This document shows, piece after piece, positions 1 to 6,701 of a stretch of 28,621 bases of DNA. Numbering within the stretch: position 1 is the stretch's first letter; each line of letters begins with the position of its first letter. Position numbers and translations under genes: made by a program. Under the pieces are notes generated by a model. The model worked only from the letters and a program-made list of their open reading frames with translations. It ran no database searches and was not told the DNA's origin. Location: assembly GCA_934402155.1 (NCBI GenBank), contig CAKRTP010000009.1:1-28621 (forward strand), read 5' to 3'. This stretch comes from an uncultured Blautia sp. Its GTDB lineage: Bacteria; Bacillota; Clostridia; Lachnospirales; Lachnospiraceae.

Positions 1-29
1 CTTTTCTGAGTATGTCCTTTACGTGGCAC
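1..29 (-). CDS. rpsG: 30S ribosomal protein S7, N-terminal fragment (runs off the window)
   Basis: The first nine codons on the minus strand read MPRKGHTQK, the highly conserved beginning of ribosomal protein S7. The start codon is GTG at 27-29. An AAGGAGG Shine-Dalgarno sequence lies 8 bases upstream (about 37-43), which fixes the start. S7 binds the 3' major domain of 16S rRNA and nucleates assembly of the small-subunit head. The gene follows rpsL on the same strand, as in the conserved str operon (rpsL-rpsG-fusA-tuf). The rest lies outside the window, so nothing can be said about its integrity. Confidence 0.9.
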
Positions 30-283
30 GTTACTTCCCTCCTTAATCAAAATGATTAAATCATCGGTACTCACTATAAAAACTAAGGTGTTCGCACTGG
101 TAAAGTCCTATATTTCACCCGCAACCGACAGGGTATATGGAATACCGTACAATATTTATAGCCATAAGTGAATCTTCGATTGATTGCTTATTTTCTACTT
201 GTTTTCCCGCCCAAGCGGGAATCTTCCTGAATATCAGATATTCAAGAAGTATCGTAACTTTCTCGCTATGCTGCGAAATTTAC
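30..283 (-). promoter_or_regulatory. Structured rpsL-rpsG spacer with three hairpins
   Basis: This 254-base spacer holds no gene but three inverted repeats in the rpsL-to-rpsG direction. At 223-249 there are 13-base arms around base 236, fully paired if one G-U is allowed. At 204-221 a 7-bp GC-rich stem (TTCCCGC/GCGGGAA) has a 4-base loop. At 43-59 a 7-bp stem (TTAATCA/TGATTAA) abuts the rpsG Shine-Dalgarno sequence. None has a clear U-run, so they look more like processing or translational control structures than terminators. S7 is known to bind the rpsL-rpsG spacer in E. coli; an equivalent role here is inference. A TATAGT hexamer at 73-78 has only a poor -35, so I do not call a promoter. 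Confidence 0.55.
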
Positions 284-700
284 TTATTTCTTTTTCGGTC
301 TCTTAGCACCATATTTGGAACGAGACTGTTTTCTGTTAGCTACACCTGCGGTATCCAGTGTACCTCTGATGATGTGGTATCTGGTACCAGGTAAGTCCTT
401 AACACGACCACCACGGATAAGAACAACGCTATGCTCCTGAAGGTTGTGACCTTCTCCTGGGATATAGCTTGTTACTTCGATACCGTTGGAAAGACGAACT
501 CTGGCGATCTTTCTAAGAGCTGAGTTAGGTTTCTTAGGTGTTGCAGTTTTAACTGCTGTACAAACTCCACGTTTCTGTGGTGCAGACTGCTCAACAGCTT
601 TCTTTCTTAAAGAGTTGTATGTTCTCTGCAGAGCCGGTGCTGTAGATTTCTTTACAGCTGTCTGACGTCCTTTTCTTACTAACTGGTTGAATGTTGGCAT
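284..700 (-). CDS. rpsL: 30S ribosomal protein S12
   Basis: The 138-residue protein carries the S12 hallmarks: the N-terminal [12 protein letters not shown], the decoding-site loop [11 protein letters not shown] (Lys56/Lys57), and GGRVKDLPG with Lys101 and Asp102, the aspartate that is often methylthiolated. S12 sits at the decoding centre of the 30S subunit and controls accuracy. Length is usual for Firmicutes, whose S12 has a short N-terminal insertion relative to E. coli. The positions at which streptomycin-resistance substitutions arise carry wild-type residues. The ATG at 698-700 is preceded by GGAGGTG seven bases upstream. It heads the str operon, with rpsG downstream and its own strong promoter at 855-883. 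Confidence 0.98.
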   Translation of the reverse strand: MPTFNQLVRKGRQTAVKKSTAPALQRTYNSLRKKAVEQSAPQKRGVCTAVKTATPKKPNSALRKIARVRLSNGIEVTSYIPGEGHNLQEHSVVLIRGGRVKDLPGTRYHIIRGTLDTAGVANRKQSRSKYGAKRPKKK

Positions 701-726
701 TCCATTTCACCTCCCGATTATTTTCT

Positions 727-742
727 CCATGGTTTTCCATGG
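727..742 (-). promoter_or_regulatory. Small hairpin in the rpsL leader
   Basis: Two CCATGG hexamers separated by four bases form a 6-bp stem with a tetraloop, ending about 12 bases upstream of the rpsL Shine-Dalgarno sequence. It lies in the roughly 150-base 5' leader predicted from the promoter at 855-883. It may stabilise the mRNA or affect translation, but function is not shown by the sequence. Confidence 0.35.
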
Positions 743-854
743 GGTAAGTGCGGTTGCTATTATCTTAATATTACAATCTTCAGGATCTGCCAATAACAGT
801 TTCCCTTAGATAGTGCGGCAACAAAAAAACAGCGTTCTTATTGCACGCTTGCTC

Positions 855-898
855 ATTATATCCTGTAAAAAAGCGGCTGTCAAGGCATTTTACAGGAT
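855..898 (-). promoter_or_regulatory. rpsL (str operon) promoter inside a perfect 11-bp inverted repeat
   Basis: On the minus strand there is a TTGACA -35 (878-883), a 17-base spacer and a TATAAT -10 (855-860), a perfect sigma-A consensus. Transcription should begin near 848, giving a leader of about 148 bases before rpsL. An 11-base inverted repeat, ATCCTGTAAAA (860-870) and TTTTACAGGAT (888-898), brackets the -35 element. Read on the plus strand, the right arm runs into TTTTTTC, so the same DNA resembles an intrinsic terminator in that direction. The arms could be an operator, or a roadblock that protects the str operon from opposing transcription. Confidence 0.85.
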
Positions 899-928
899 TT
901 TTTCTTTTTATTTACAAATTCCTGTGCA

Positions 929-957
929 TTGCTTTTTGAAGTCACACTGTTTATAAT
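929..957 (+). promoter_or_regulatory. Possible promoter for the 1039/1522 gene pair
   Basis: A TATAAT -10 lies at 952-957 and a poor -35, TTGCTT, at 929-934 with a 17-base spacer. It is the best candidate between rpsL and the coding sequence at 1039 and would give a leader of about 75 bases. Confidence 0.45.
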
Positions 958-1038
958 ATTGAAAAGATTATTTCCTGTATTACGGTACCTGATACCTGCA
1001 GATCATTGTCTTCTATATTATAAGAAAGGATTTTCATT

Positions 1039-1491
1039 ATGAAAGAAAAACTGGCTCCCGGCATTATCCTGCTTGTCTGTACCGGACTTCTTTTTATCTC
1101 CGGACTTTTTCTTATCGAACTGCGAACAGCCCGGCAGATCTCCGAGTATGATTCTCAACTGGATTCCTACATTCAGCAGGTACAAGCAAAAAAAGAAGAA
1201 CTTAAGGCTGCCAGCTGCAGCTACACTGATGCAATTCAGTCTCAGACAGATCTTCTCAACTGGAAAAAGCAACAGATTACAGGCAGCCGCCAGGCTGTGG
1301 ATGAACGCCTCCCGGAATCAGATTCTTCTGCCAAACAGACATCCATATTCAGTCAGAACACCTCGCCTGAATACAATTCTTTTACTTCCGGCGAAAACAA
1401 TACATCAGACAGGCAGGAATTTGCAGACAATGCAGAAACTTCCAGCCAGCAGAGTTCCGACGAATTTTCCGGCAATGAACCTGCCGCATAA
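1039..1491 (+). CDS. Small membrane-anchored coiled-coil protein, function unknown
   Basis: I do not recognise this 150-residue protein. It has a short basic start (MKEKL), one hydrophobic segment at about residues 7-27, a charged, Gln/Glu/Lys-rich helical stretch at about 30-85 likely to form a coiled coil, and a Ser/Gln/Asn/Glu-rich low-complexity tail to the end. This implies a type II membrane topology with the tail outside the cell. An AGAAAGGA ribosome binding site precedes the ATG. The next gene, on the same strand after 30 bases, has the same layout (transmembrane helix, coiled coil, Ser/Thr/Glu linker) followed by an enzyme domain, so the two may pair through their coiled coils; that is inference. 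Another frame (1073-1525) is also open, but it lacks a sensible domain pattern. Confidence 0.75.
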   Translation: MKEKLAPGIILLVCTGLLFISGLFLIELRTARQISEYDSQLDSYIQQVQAKKEELKAASCSYTDAIQSQTDLLNWKKQQITGSRQAVDERLPESDSSAKQTSIFSQNTSPEYNSFTSGENNTSDRQEFADNAETSSQQSSDEFSGNEPAA

Positions 1492-1521
1492 TTACTGTCT
1501 CAAAAGAAAGGATAACCTGTT

Positions 1522-2598
1522 ATGAATAATCTTAAACAACAAAAACCATTTTTCCTGTACATTGTTATTGTCATCCTTGCTGTCATAGTCGTTGCGCTTG
1601 GCGGACTGACCTTGCATTCTCTCAATACTCTGGCATCACTTCAGTTCAAAGTCAGCGAACTTCAAAGTACTGTTCAGGAAATGACCGAAACTTCTGCCAG
1701 CCTTATCGCTCAGGCAGAGCAGCTTTCAGATCTTCAGGAAGAGAACCGGCAGTTTTCCTCCGACACTGTTTCTGCCGAAACTGAAACCACAGAAGAGGGG
1801 ACACTCTCTCCTTCTCATTCATCTGAGAATGCTTCCGCAGAAACTGCAGCCGATGAAAGCCTGAACAATCTGCTTTCTCAGGTAAGAACACTCCTTCCTC
1901 AGGATAATGGAAACTGGTCTGTCTATGTCTGCAACCTTATAAAAAACACTGAAGGCACTATTGACAATCAACCTATGCAGGCAGCCAGTCTCATTAAACT
2001 TTTCATTATGGGTGCTGTTTATGAAAATTATGACCAGCTCTGTCAGACCTATAGTGCCGATACACTGAACAGCTACCTTTCTCCTATGATCACTGTCAGT
2101 GACAATGATGCTGCAAATGCTCTTGTAAATATGCTTGGCGGCGGTGACGATTCAGCAGGCATGAATGCAGTCAATGCTTTTTGTCAGAATCATGGTTATA
2201 CCAGTACTTCCATGGGACGTCTTCTTCTGCACAGTAATGAAGATGGTGACAATTATACTTCTGTAAATGACTGTGGACATTTTCTGAAGGAAATTTATCA
2301 GATCAATGCCGGTACAGCAGAAAATCCAACTCTTTCTCATGCAGATGCCATGTACTCTCTCCTCAAGATGCAGGAGCGCCGTAACAAAATACCTGCTGCT
2401 ATGCCGGAGGGTGTCCGTGTTGCAAACAAAACCGGAGAGCTTGACAATGTTGAAAATGATGCCGGCATTATCTATAACTCAGCTAAAGGCATTGATCTCG
2501 TTGTATGTTTCATGTCTCAGAACCTGAGTAACACCGGCGATGCACAAAACACCATTGCACAGGATTCCCGTATGATCTACGGATATTACAACGAATAA
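1522..2598 (+). CDS. Membrane-anchored class A beta-lactamase-like serine hydrolase
   Basis: The 358-residue protein has a transmembrane helix (about 10-30), a coiled-coil stretch (about 38-80), a Ser/Thr/Glu-rich linker (about 80-115) and a catalytic domain of the beta-lactamase/transpeptidase fold. All three signature motifs are present: SLIK with nucleophile Ser156 and Lys159, SDN at 193-195, and KTG at 303-305. The SLIK-SDN distance (37 residues) is shorter than in true class A beta-lactamases (60), and I see no omega-loop glutamate motif. This matches the chromosomal beta-lactamase-like serine hydrolases of Clostridia rather than a resistance enzyme. It probably acts outside the membrane on peptidoglycan-like substrates, perhaps as a carboxypeptidase; the substrate is unknown. 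An AAAGGA ribosome binding site precedes the ATG. It converges on the 407-residue gene, with 29 bases between the stops and no convincing terminator. Confidence 0.85.
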   Translation: MNNLKQQKPFFLYIVIVILAVIVVALGGLTLHSLNTLASLQFKVSELQSTVQEMTETSASLIAQAEQLSDLQEENRQFSSDTVSAETETTEEGTLSPSHSSENASAETAADESLNNLLSQVRTLLPQDNGNWSVYVCNLIKNTEGTIDNQPMQAASLIKLFIMGAVYENYDQLCQTYSADTLNSYLSPMITVSDNDAANALVNMLGGGDDSAGMNAVNAFCQNHGYTSTSMGRLLLHSNEDGDNYTSVNDCGHFLKEIYQINAGTAENPTLSHADAMYSLLKMQERRNKIPAAMPEGVRVANKTGELDNVENDAGIIYNSAKGIDLVVCFMSQNLSNTGDAQNTIAQDSRMIYGYYNE

Positions 2599-2627
2599 AC
2601 TGTTCCAAAATGTTTTTATTCCGGATT

Positions 2628-3851
2628 TCAACAGTCTTTATCCTCATAGGACATCTCCCATATATCCGCAAAGACTGCCAGCGGACAATCTGTGAGAAGA
2701 CACATAAGTAAAAAACACTCATACGGATTTACTATATAAATTTCGCCCATTCCACACTTACGAAGAATCTTCTGTATTTCCTCAAGAAAATGGTGATATC
2801 TGTTATAAGGATCATCATCCTGCATCTCCTGTGAAACAATAAAAAACTCCAACGTAATCAGATCAAAACGTTCCACCGGAAATTTATGATTCATTATACT
2901 GTTGATTCTCTGTCTGCTAAATCTTTTCTGGCTGAAATGTTTTGCCAGAATGGAAGCAGACATTTTTTTCAGATTCCCCATCTTATTTACCGGAATCCCA
3001 CTGCAGATGACTTTTTCCACATCAGAATCTGTAATATCAGAAATATTCCACACTTTATTGCGGTCTTTTTCCACCTCATCACCCTGATACATTCCGGCAA
3101 TGATCTCCTTAGCATGCATCAGAAGGCGTACAAACTCCTGAAATGCCTGACTTTTCTCAGACATCGGATCATCTGCTCCTACTTTTACATATGATAAATA
3201 TTTCAAGAGTTTCTCTTCATTATCCAGTATCAGAGCACCGGAATAAACTTTCGATGCTTCCGTATAATTCGGGTCAGGTTCCAGTTGTTCATACGCTTTC
3301 TTAAATTCTTCTGCCTTATGATATCCAAGCTGCATAGTATAACAATACCAGTAAATCACCTCATCCGGATTATGGAAATCAAAATCCTGTTCCCTCAATA
3401 CCCGTGTCAGGAAATCAGAAACATCATCCGCACTCATACGAAGTCCGAAGCCAAGCAAAAATACTGTTTCTCTCTTGACAGAAGCCTGCGTCAGCCAGTT
3501 ATTAACCAGTGATGTCAGTTTGGTAGATGTAGGATTCATCGATTTCGGCGTACAGGTTTCATGAAAAGACTCAATCACAATATCTCTGTAAACATCCTGC
3601 GTTACTTCGTTATATGGTTCCTCCAGCCCGGCTCGTTCATAAATATAGCGTTTGAGATGATCTCCAAAAGATACCAGTTCCATTTCTTTGTATAGATAAT
3701 GAAAAATTACATCTGCATCTTCATCCTCAAATCCATCCAGACTGACTACCTGTCGAAATCTCTGTGCAGCCTTTCGTGTAAATTCAAAATCTTTGACGGA
3801 ATCAAATGCAACTGTCTGTTCAAAATCCAAATCCTGCATACGGTTTTTCAT
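2628..3851 (-). CDS. 407-residue protein of unknown function, last gene of the kinase/phosphatase operon
   Basis: I do not recognise a named family. The protein is soluble, with no signal peptide or transmembrane segment, rich in charged residues, and appears mainly alpha-helical throughout. Aromatic-rich patches occur at about residues 165-175 (IYWYCYTMQLGY) and near the C terminus. A short N-terminal threonine motif, EQTVAFD (about residues 11-17), could be a kinase target site, but that is speculation. The ATG at 3849-3851 has a GAAGGTGA ribosome binding site and lies 19 bases after the phosphatase stop, so it is almost certainly co-transcribed with kinase and phosphatase. The obvious hypothesis is a substrate, adaptor or effector of the kinase. 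It could equally be a structural or regulatory protein that simply shares the operon. Confidence 0.8.
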   Translation of the reverse strand: MKNRMQDLDFEQTVAFDSVKDFEFTRKAAQRFRQVVSLDGFEDEDADVIFHYLYKEMELVSFGDHLKRYIYERAGLEEPYNEVTQDVYRDIVIESFHETCTPKSMNPTSTKLTSLVNNWLTQASVKRETVFLLGFGLRMSADDVSDFLTRVLREQDFDFHNPDEVIYWYCYTMQLGYHKAEEFKKAYEQLEPDPNYTEASKVYSGALILDNEEKLLKYLSYVKVGADDPMSEKSQAFQEFVRLLMHAKEIIAGMYQGDEVEKDRNKVWNISDITDSDVEKVICSGIPVNKMGNLKKMSASILAKHFSQKRFSRQRINSIMNHKFPVERFDLITLEFFIVSQEMQDDDPYNRYHHFLEEIQKILRKCGMGEIYIVNPYECFLLMCLLTDCPLAVFADIWEMSYEDKDC

Positions 3852-3870
3852 AATCTGTCACCTTCATGTT

Positions 3871-4677
3871 TTACAAAAAATAATTCAATAATTTTCCAAA
3901 CCAGCTTTTCTCCTGCTCTACAAGTTCGCAGAGTATCACTGTTATATTATCTCTTCCGCCCTTTATGAGTGCCCTTTCGACAAGAGTCTCCACCGTTTCA
4001 GCTACTGAGCTCTCTCTGCTGAGGATATCTGCAATCTCGCCATCTGAAAGCATATCTGTGATTCCATCTGAACAAATCAGATAACGTGTACCAATCTCAG
4101 CTTTTTTAGACACGATCGTAGGTTCAAGTCCCATATTTTCCTCAGAAATACCAAGATACTGTGTTAATGGAGGTTTAGCGAATCTCGAACTGCCCAGAAC
4201 ATGATCAAGCGAAAGCTGCTGCATCTGTCTCTCCTGGGAAATCTGGTAAATACGGCTGTCCCCTAAATTACAGGAACACACTGCTTCCTCTCCAAAGGTC
4301 AGCACTGCTGCTGTAGTCCCCATGCTGTTTATCTTATTTTCCTCTCCATACCTGCATACTGCATGATTCATCCGATAACACAGTTCATTCATAAATTTTT
4401 CCGGATTTTCTGAGGTTTCTTTCTTTTTTTCTTTATAATACTGGCCACAGGATTCTGCTGCAAGAAATGCTGCCATCTCTCCGCAGCTTTCCCCTCCCAT
4501 TCCATCAAACACTGCAAAAAGAGGCGCATCTGCCTGTTTTACCCGTCCACTGCGGATATGACTCATTCCCTTGTTTTCTGAATCAAGGCTTTCACCACAG
4601 CACCAGAAATTATCCTCATTGTTATTACGTACTTTACCTATATGGCACGTATATGCATATTCAATCTGATACGCCAT
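3871..4677 (-). CDS. PP2C-family serine/threonine protein phosphatase
   Basis: This 268-residue metal-dependent phosphatase (PrpC/Stp type) should reverse phosphorylation by the adjacent kinase. PP2C motifs occur in order: VRNNNEDNF with Glu21/Asp22, FAVFDGMGG with Asp58/Gly59, GTTAAVL (about 120-126), NLGDSRIY with Asp140, CSDGITDML with Asp204, and GGRDNITV with Asp243. The metal-binding aspartates are all present, so it should be active. It has no transmembrane helix and is cytosolic. The frame is open to an ATG at 4713 inside the kinase gene, but the ATG at 4677 has GAAAGGAAGG just upstream and gives MAYQIEYAYTCHIGKVRNNNED, the usual family start. With this start the gene begins 13 bases after the kinase stop. 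It is the middle gene of the operon. Confidence 0.95.
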   Translation of the reverse strand: MAYQIEYAYTCHIGKVRNNNEDNFWCCGESLDSENKGMSHIRSGRVKQADAPLFAVFDGMGGESCGEMAAFLAAESCGQYYKEKKKETSENPEKFMNELCYRMNHAVCRYGEENKINSMGTTAAVLTFGEEAVCSCNLGDSRIYQISQERQMQQLSLDHVLGSSRFAKPPLTQYLGISEENMGLEPTIVSKKAEIGTRYLICSDGITDMLSDGEIADILSRESSVAETVETLVERALIKGGRDNITVILCELVEQEKSWFGKLLNYFL

Positions 4678-4690
4678 AGTCCTTCCTTTC

Positions 4691-6391
4691 TCAGGATGCA
4701 GATGTATTATCACCGGAGAGGTTTAACTGGCTCTTGTACTCATCCGCATAAGCCCAGTATTTTTCTCCTCTTGTTACATACTCCTTGCTGTCTGTCTCAT
4801 TATCATGACAACGATTTTTGTCATCGATCCAACGGATCAGTTTACCATCTTCATAATAATATCTGTCTATTTTCTGCTCTCCGTCCTTCAGATCACTCAG
4901 AGTATTGTTATCTGCCCATATATAAGCAAAGAACAATTCATTATTCCAGTAATAATATTCTTCATAATAACCATCTTCTGACAAAGACGGGTAGATAAGA
5001 ATCTTCATTACCTGCCAGCTTCCATCATTCCGCTGCCTCAGATAACTGATTTTCCCTTCCTCCTCAGATCCGATCCAGCTGTAATTATTCAGATTATCAC
5101 TGATCTCCGTTGCCTGTGCCTGAATTTTTTCCAGAGTCTCCTGCAGCTGTTTATTTTCTGCACTTTGAACAGTCTCTGTGACTGATTGTTTCAGACGCTG
5201 CAATTCTGCATTTTCTTTCAAGAGCCAGATAAACACACCCACAACAATACAGACTGCTATCACCATCACGACAGCAGCCGCAAAAAGTGGCTCAAACTTC
5301 TGTCTTTTTTTCAGATGTTTCCTGCGATTCGAGGGAGAATTCGCATATGTCCTGGACTTTGTTTCCTGCAATACCCTTGTGCCCTCCGGCTCTTCCTCAT
5401 ATTCAGGAAACTGTTTTCCGGTCTTTTCAAAATCTGACACCATCACAGATTTTCTGATTTCCTGCATCTCCGGCTGTCCCGGATATAAAATCTGTTCCAG
5501 TGCCATTCGAAAATCCTCAGCACTTTCATAACGATCATGACGATCATAGGCACAGGCTCTGAGAATTACGTCTGCAAAAATCTCCCCTGCTTCTGCCGGC
5601 GGAGGCAGTTTCTCTCCTGCCATTCTCCTGTTCAACGCATCTTCCTTATCACGATAAGTTATCAGCTGCTTTTTGAGGCTGATAAAAGGAAGTCTGTTAT
5701 GATTTCTTAATTTATAAAGTACAATTCCAAGAGAATAGATGTCTACCCTCGCATCGTATGCCTCTCCCTTGTACATTTCCGGTGCCATATAGGAAAAAGT
5801 ACCCTTCTTGGATAACCCGCTCATTGTCCGGTCCAGTTCACGTGCAATTCCAAAATCTCCCAGTTTAAACTCACCGAACCTGGAAACGAAAATATTCTCT
5901 GGCTTAATATCTCTGTGGATAATATTCTGACACTGACAATATTCCAGTGCTTTACACAAATCAATTCCCAAATGTATTACATCTTCTTCTGTCAGTGCAC
6001 GTCCCGCACAATAATCAAGAAAACTGGTAAGATATTCCATACGGATATAGATATCCCATCCTATATCATCCAGATATTCCACTACTTTATAATCTTCAAC
6101 AGATACTACATGAGAATTGCCTCTGAAATATTCCATCGTATTTACTTCCTGGATACATTCCTCTACCAGGCTGTGAAAATATTCTTTCACCGACTGTTCG
6201 TCCGGACTCTCCGAACGAACACTGCTCAATTCTCCTGCATTCGAGGGAATTGTAATAACTTTGATCGCAGAATAAAAAGTCTTACCCTGTTCTGTGCGTC
6301 TGGCTTTGTATACCTTACCAAAAGAACCCTCGCCAATCTTCTCTACGATCTTCCACTCCGGCCACACAGAAACCGGAAGCTGTTTGTCCAT
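4691..6391 (-). CDS. Transmembrane Hanks-type Ser/Thr protein kinase with a non-PASTA outer domain
   Basis: The 566-residue protein begins with a complete eukaryotic-like kinase domain (about 13-303): glycine loop GEGSFGKVY (20-28), Lys44 in AIKV, catalytic HRDIKPEN (His159, Asp161, Asn166), DFGIAR (Asp179), and an activation segment ending GTFSYMAPEM (about 197-206). A basic linker containing EGTRVLQET (about 336-344) leads to one transmembrane helix (about 368-391). Outside are a coiled coil (about 392-433) and a roughly 130-residue domain rich in Tyr, Trp and acidic residues with a YYYEDGKLIRWID segment. PrkC/PknB-type PASTA repeats are absent, so the ligand is probably not recognised as in PrkC. 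The ATG follows a GGGGGAG ribosome binding site. It is the first gene of the operon with the PP2C phosphatase and the 407-residue protein. Confidence 0.95.
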   Translation of the reverse strand: MDKQLPVSVWPEWKIVEKIGEGSFGKVYKARRTEQGKTFYSAIKVITIPSNAGELSSVRSESPDEQSVKEYFHSLVEECIQEVNTMEYFRGNSHVVSVEDYKVVEYLDDIGWDIYIRMEYLTSFLDYCAGRALTEEDVIHLGIDLCKALEYCQCQNIIHRDIKPENIFVSRFGEFKLGDFGIARELDRTMSGLSKKGTFSYMAPEMYKGEAYDARVDIYSLGIVLYKLRNHNRLPFISLKKQLITYRDKEDALNRRMAGEKLPPPAEAGEIFADVILRACAYDRHDRYESAEDFRMALEQILYPGQPEMQEIRKSVMVSDFEKTGKQFPEYEEEPEGTRVLQETKSRTYANSPSNRRKHLKKRQKFEPLFAAAVVMVIAVCIVVGVFIWLLKENAELQRLKQSVTETVQSAENKQLQETLEKIQAQATEISDNLNNYSWIGSEEEGKISYLRQRNDGSWQVMKILIYPSLSEDGYYEEYYYWNNELFFAYIWADNNTLSDLKDGEQKIDRYYYEDGKLIRWIDDKNRCHDNETDSKEYVTRGEKYWAYADEYKSQLNLSGDNTSAS

Positions 6392-6488
6392 CTATCTCCC
6401 CCCTCTCCTCTTACAATTTCAAGTTAAATAATTATAAATCTATATGTCAGGCGGATCCTCACAATCCTCATTCACCACCTGCTCTCAA

Positions 6489-6515
6489 CTGAATGACTGC
6501 CTTGCAGTTTTTCAG
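6489..6515 (-). promoter_or_regulatory. Possible hairpin in the kinase-operon leader
   Basis: Nested repeats (an inner ACTGC/GCAGT stem with a 3-base loop and an outer CTGAA/TTCAG stem) can fold in the roughly 160-base leader predicted between the promoter and the kinase start. There is no U-run, and no known riboswitch is recognised. The rest of the 6392-6645 spacer holds only the promoter described separately. Confidence 0.3.
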
Positions 6516-6559
6516 AAAGAACTTACATCCATCAAAAACTTCCCTCTGGAAGTGCTATT

Positions 6560-6588
6560 AGTATAGCATGTTCATCTTCATCTGTCTG
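6560..6588 (-). promoter_or_regulatory. Likely promoter of the kinase/phosphatase operon
   Basis: On the minus strand the -10 is TATACT (6560-6565) and the -35 is CAGACA (6583-6588), with a 17-base spacer. The -35 is weak (4 of 6). The -10 lies in a small inverted repeat, GCTAT/ATAGC (6554-6567). It is placed after the rpoC terminator, so the operon is probably transcribed independently of rpoBC. Confidence 0.55.
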
Positions 6589-6645
6589 TAATTTTCTTTT
6601 TTCTTACATCTTTTTTCATACAATCTTTATATTTTTATAAAAGAA

Positions 6646-6692
6646 AAAAGAAGCTCCAGATTTACTTCTATCATAAATCTGGAACTTCTTTT
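6646..6692 (-). terminator. Intrinsic terminator of the rpoBC transcript
   Basis: A 19-bp stem (6674-6692 with 6646-6664, one G-U pair) with a 9-base loop begins 10 bases after the rpoC stop. On the minus strand it is followed by TTCTTTTAT. It separates rpoC from the kinase operon. Confidence 0.9.
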
Positions 6693-6701
6693 GTTTTTTA
6701 T

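Noticed and set aside
137-394. 85-codon plus-strand open frame over the rpsL 3' end and spacer
   Set aside because: No ribosome binding site, antisense to rpsL in part, and no protein pattern.
1073-1525. A second 150-codon open frame over the gene at 1039, ending in an ATGA overlap with the next start
   Set aside because: It gives no transmembrane, coiled-coil or known domain pattern and no ribosome binding site. The 1039 frame has both a good ribosome binding site and a clear topology.
1522-2598. Acquired beta-lactamase resistance gene
   Set aside because: The SLIK-SDN spacing and missing omega-loop glutamate, the membrane anchor and the core-genome setting fit a chromosomal serine hydrolase instead.
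2599-2635. ACTGTT/AACAGT repeat between the hydrolase and the 407-residue gene
   Set aside because: A 6-bp stem with a 25-base loop is not a credible terminator.
4678-4713. Phosphatase start at 4713, overlapping the kinase gene
   Set aside because: The ATG at 4677 has a strong Shine-Dalgarno sequence and gives the family-typical N terminus; the extension is kinase coding sequence read in another frame.
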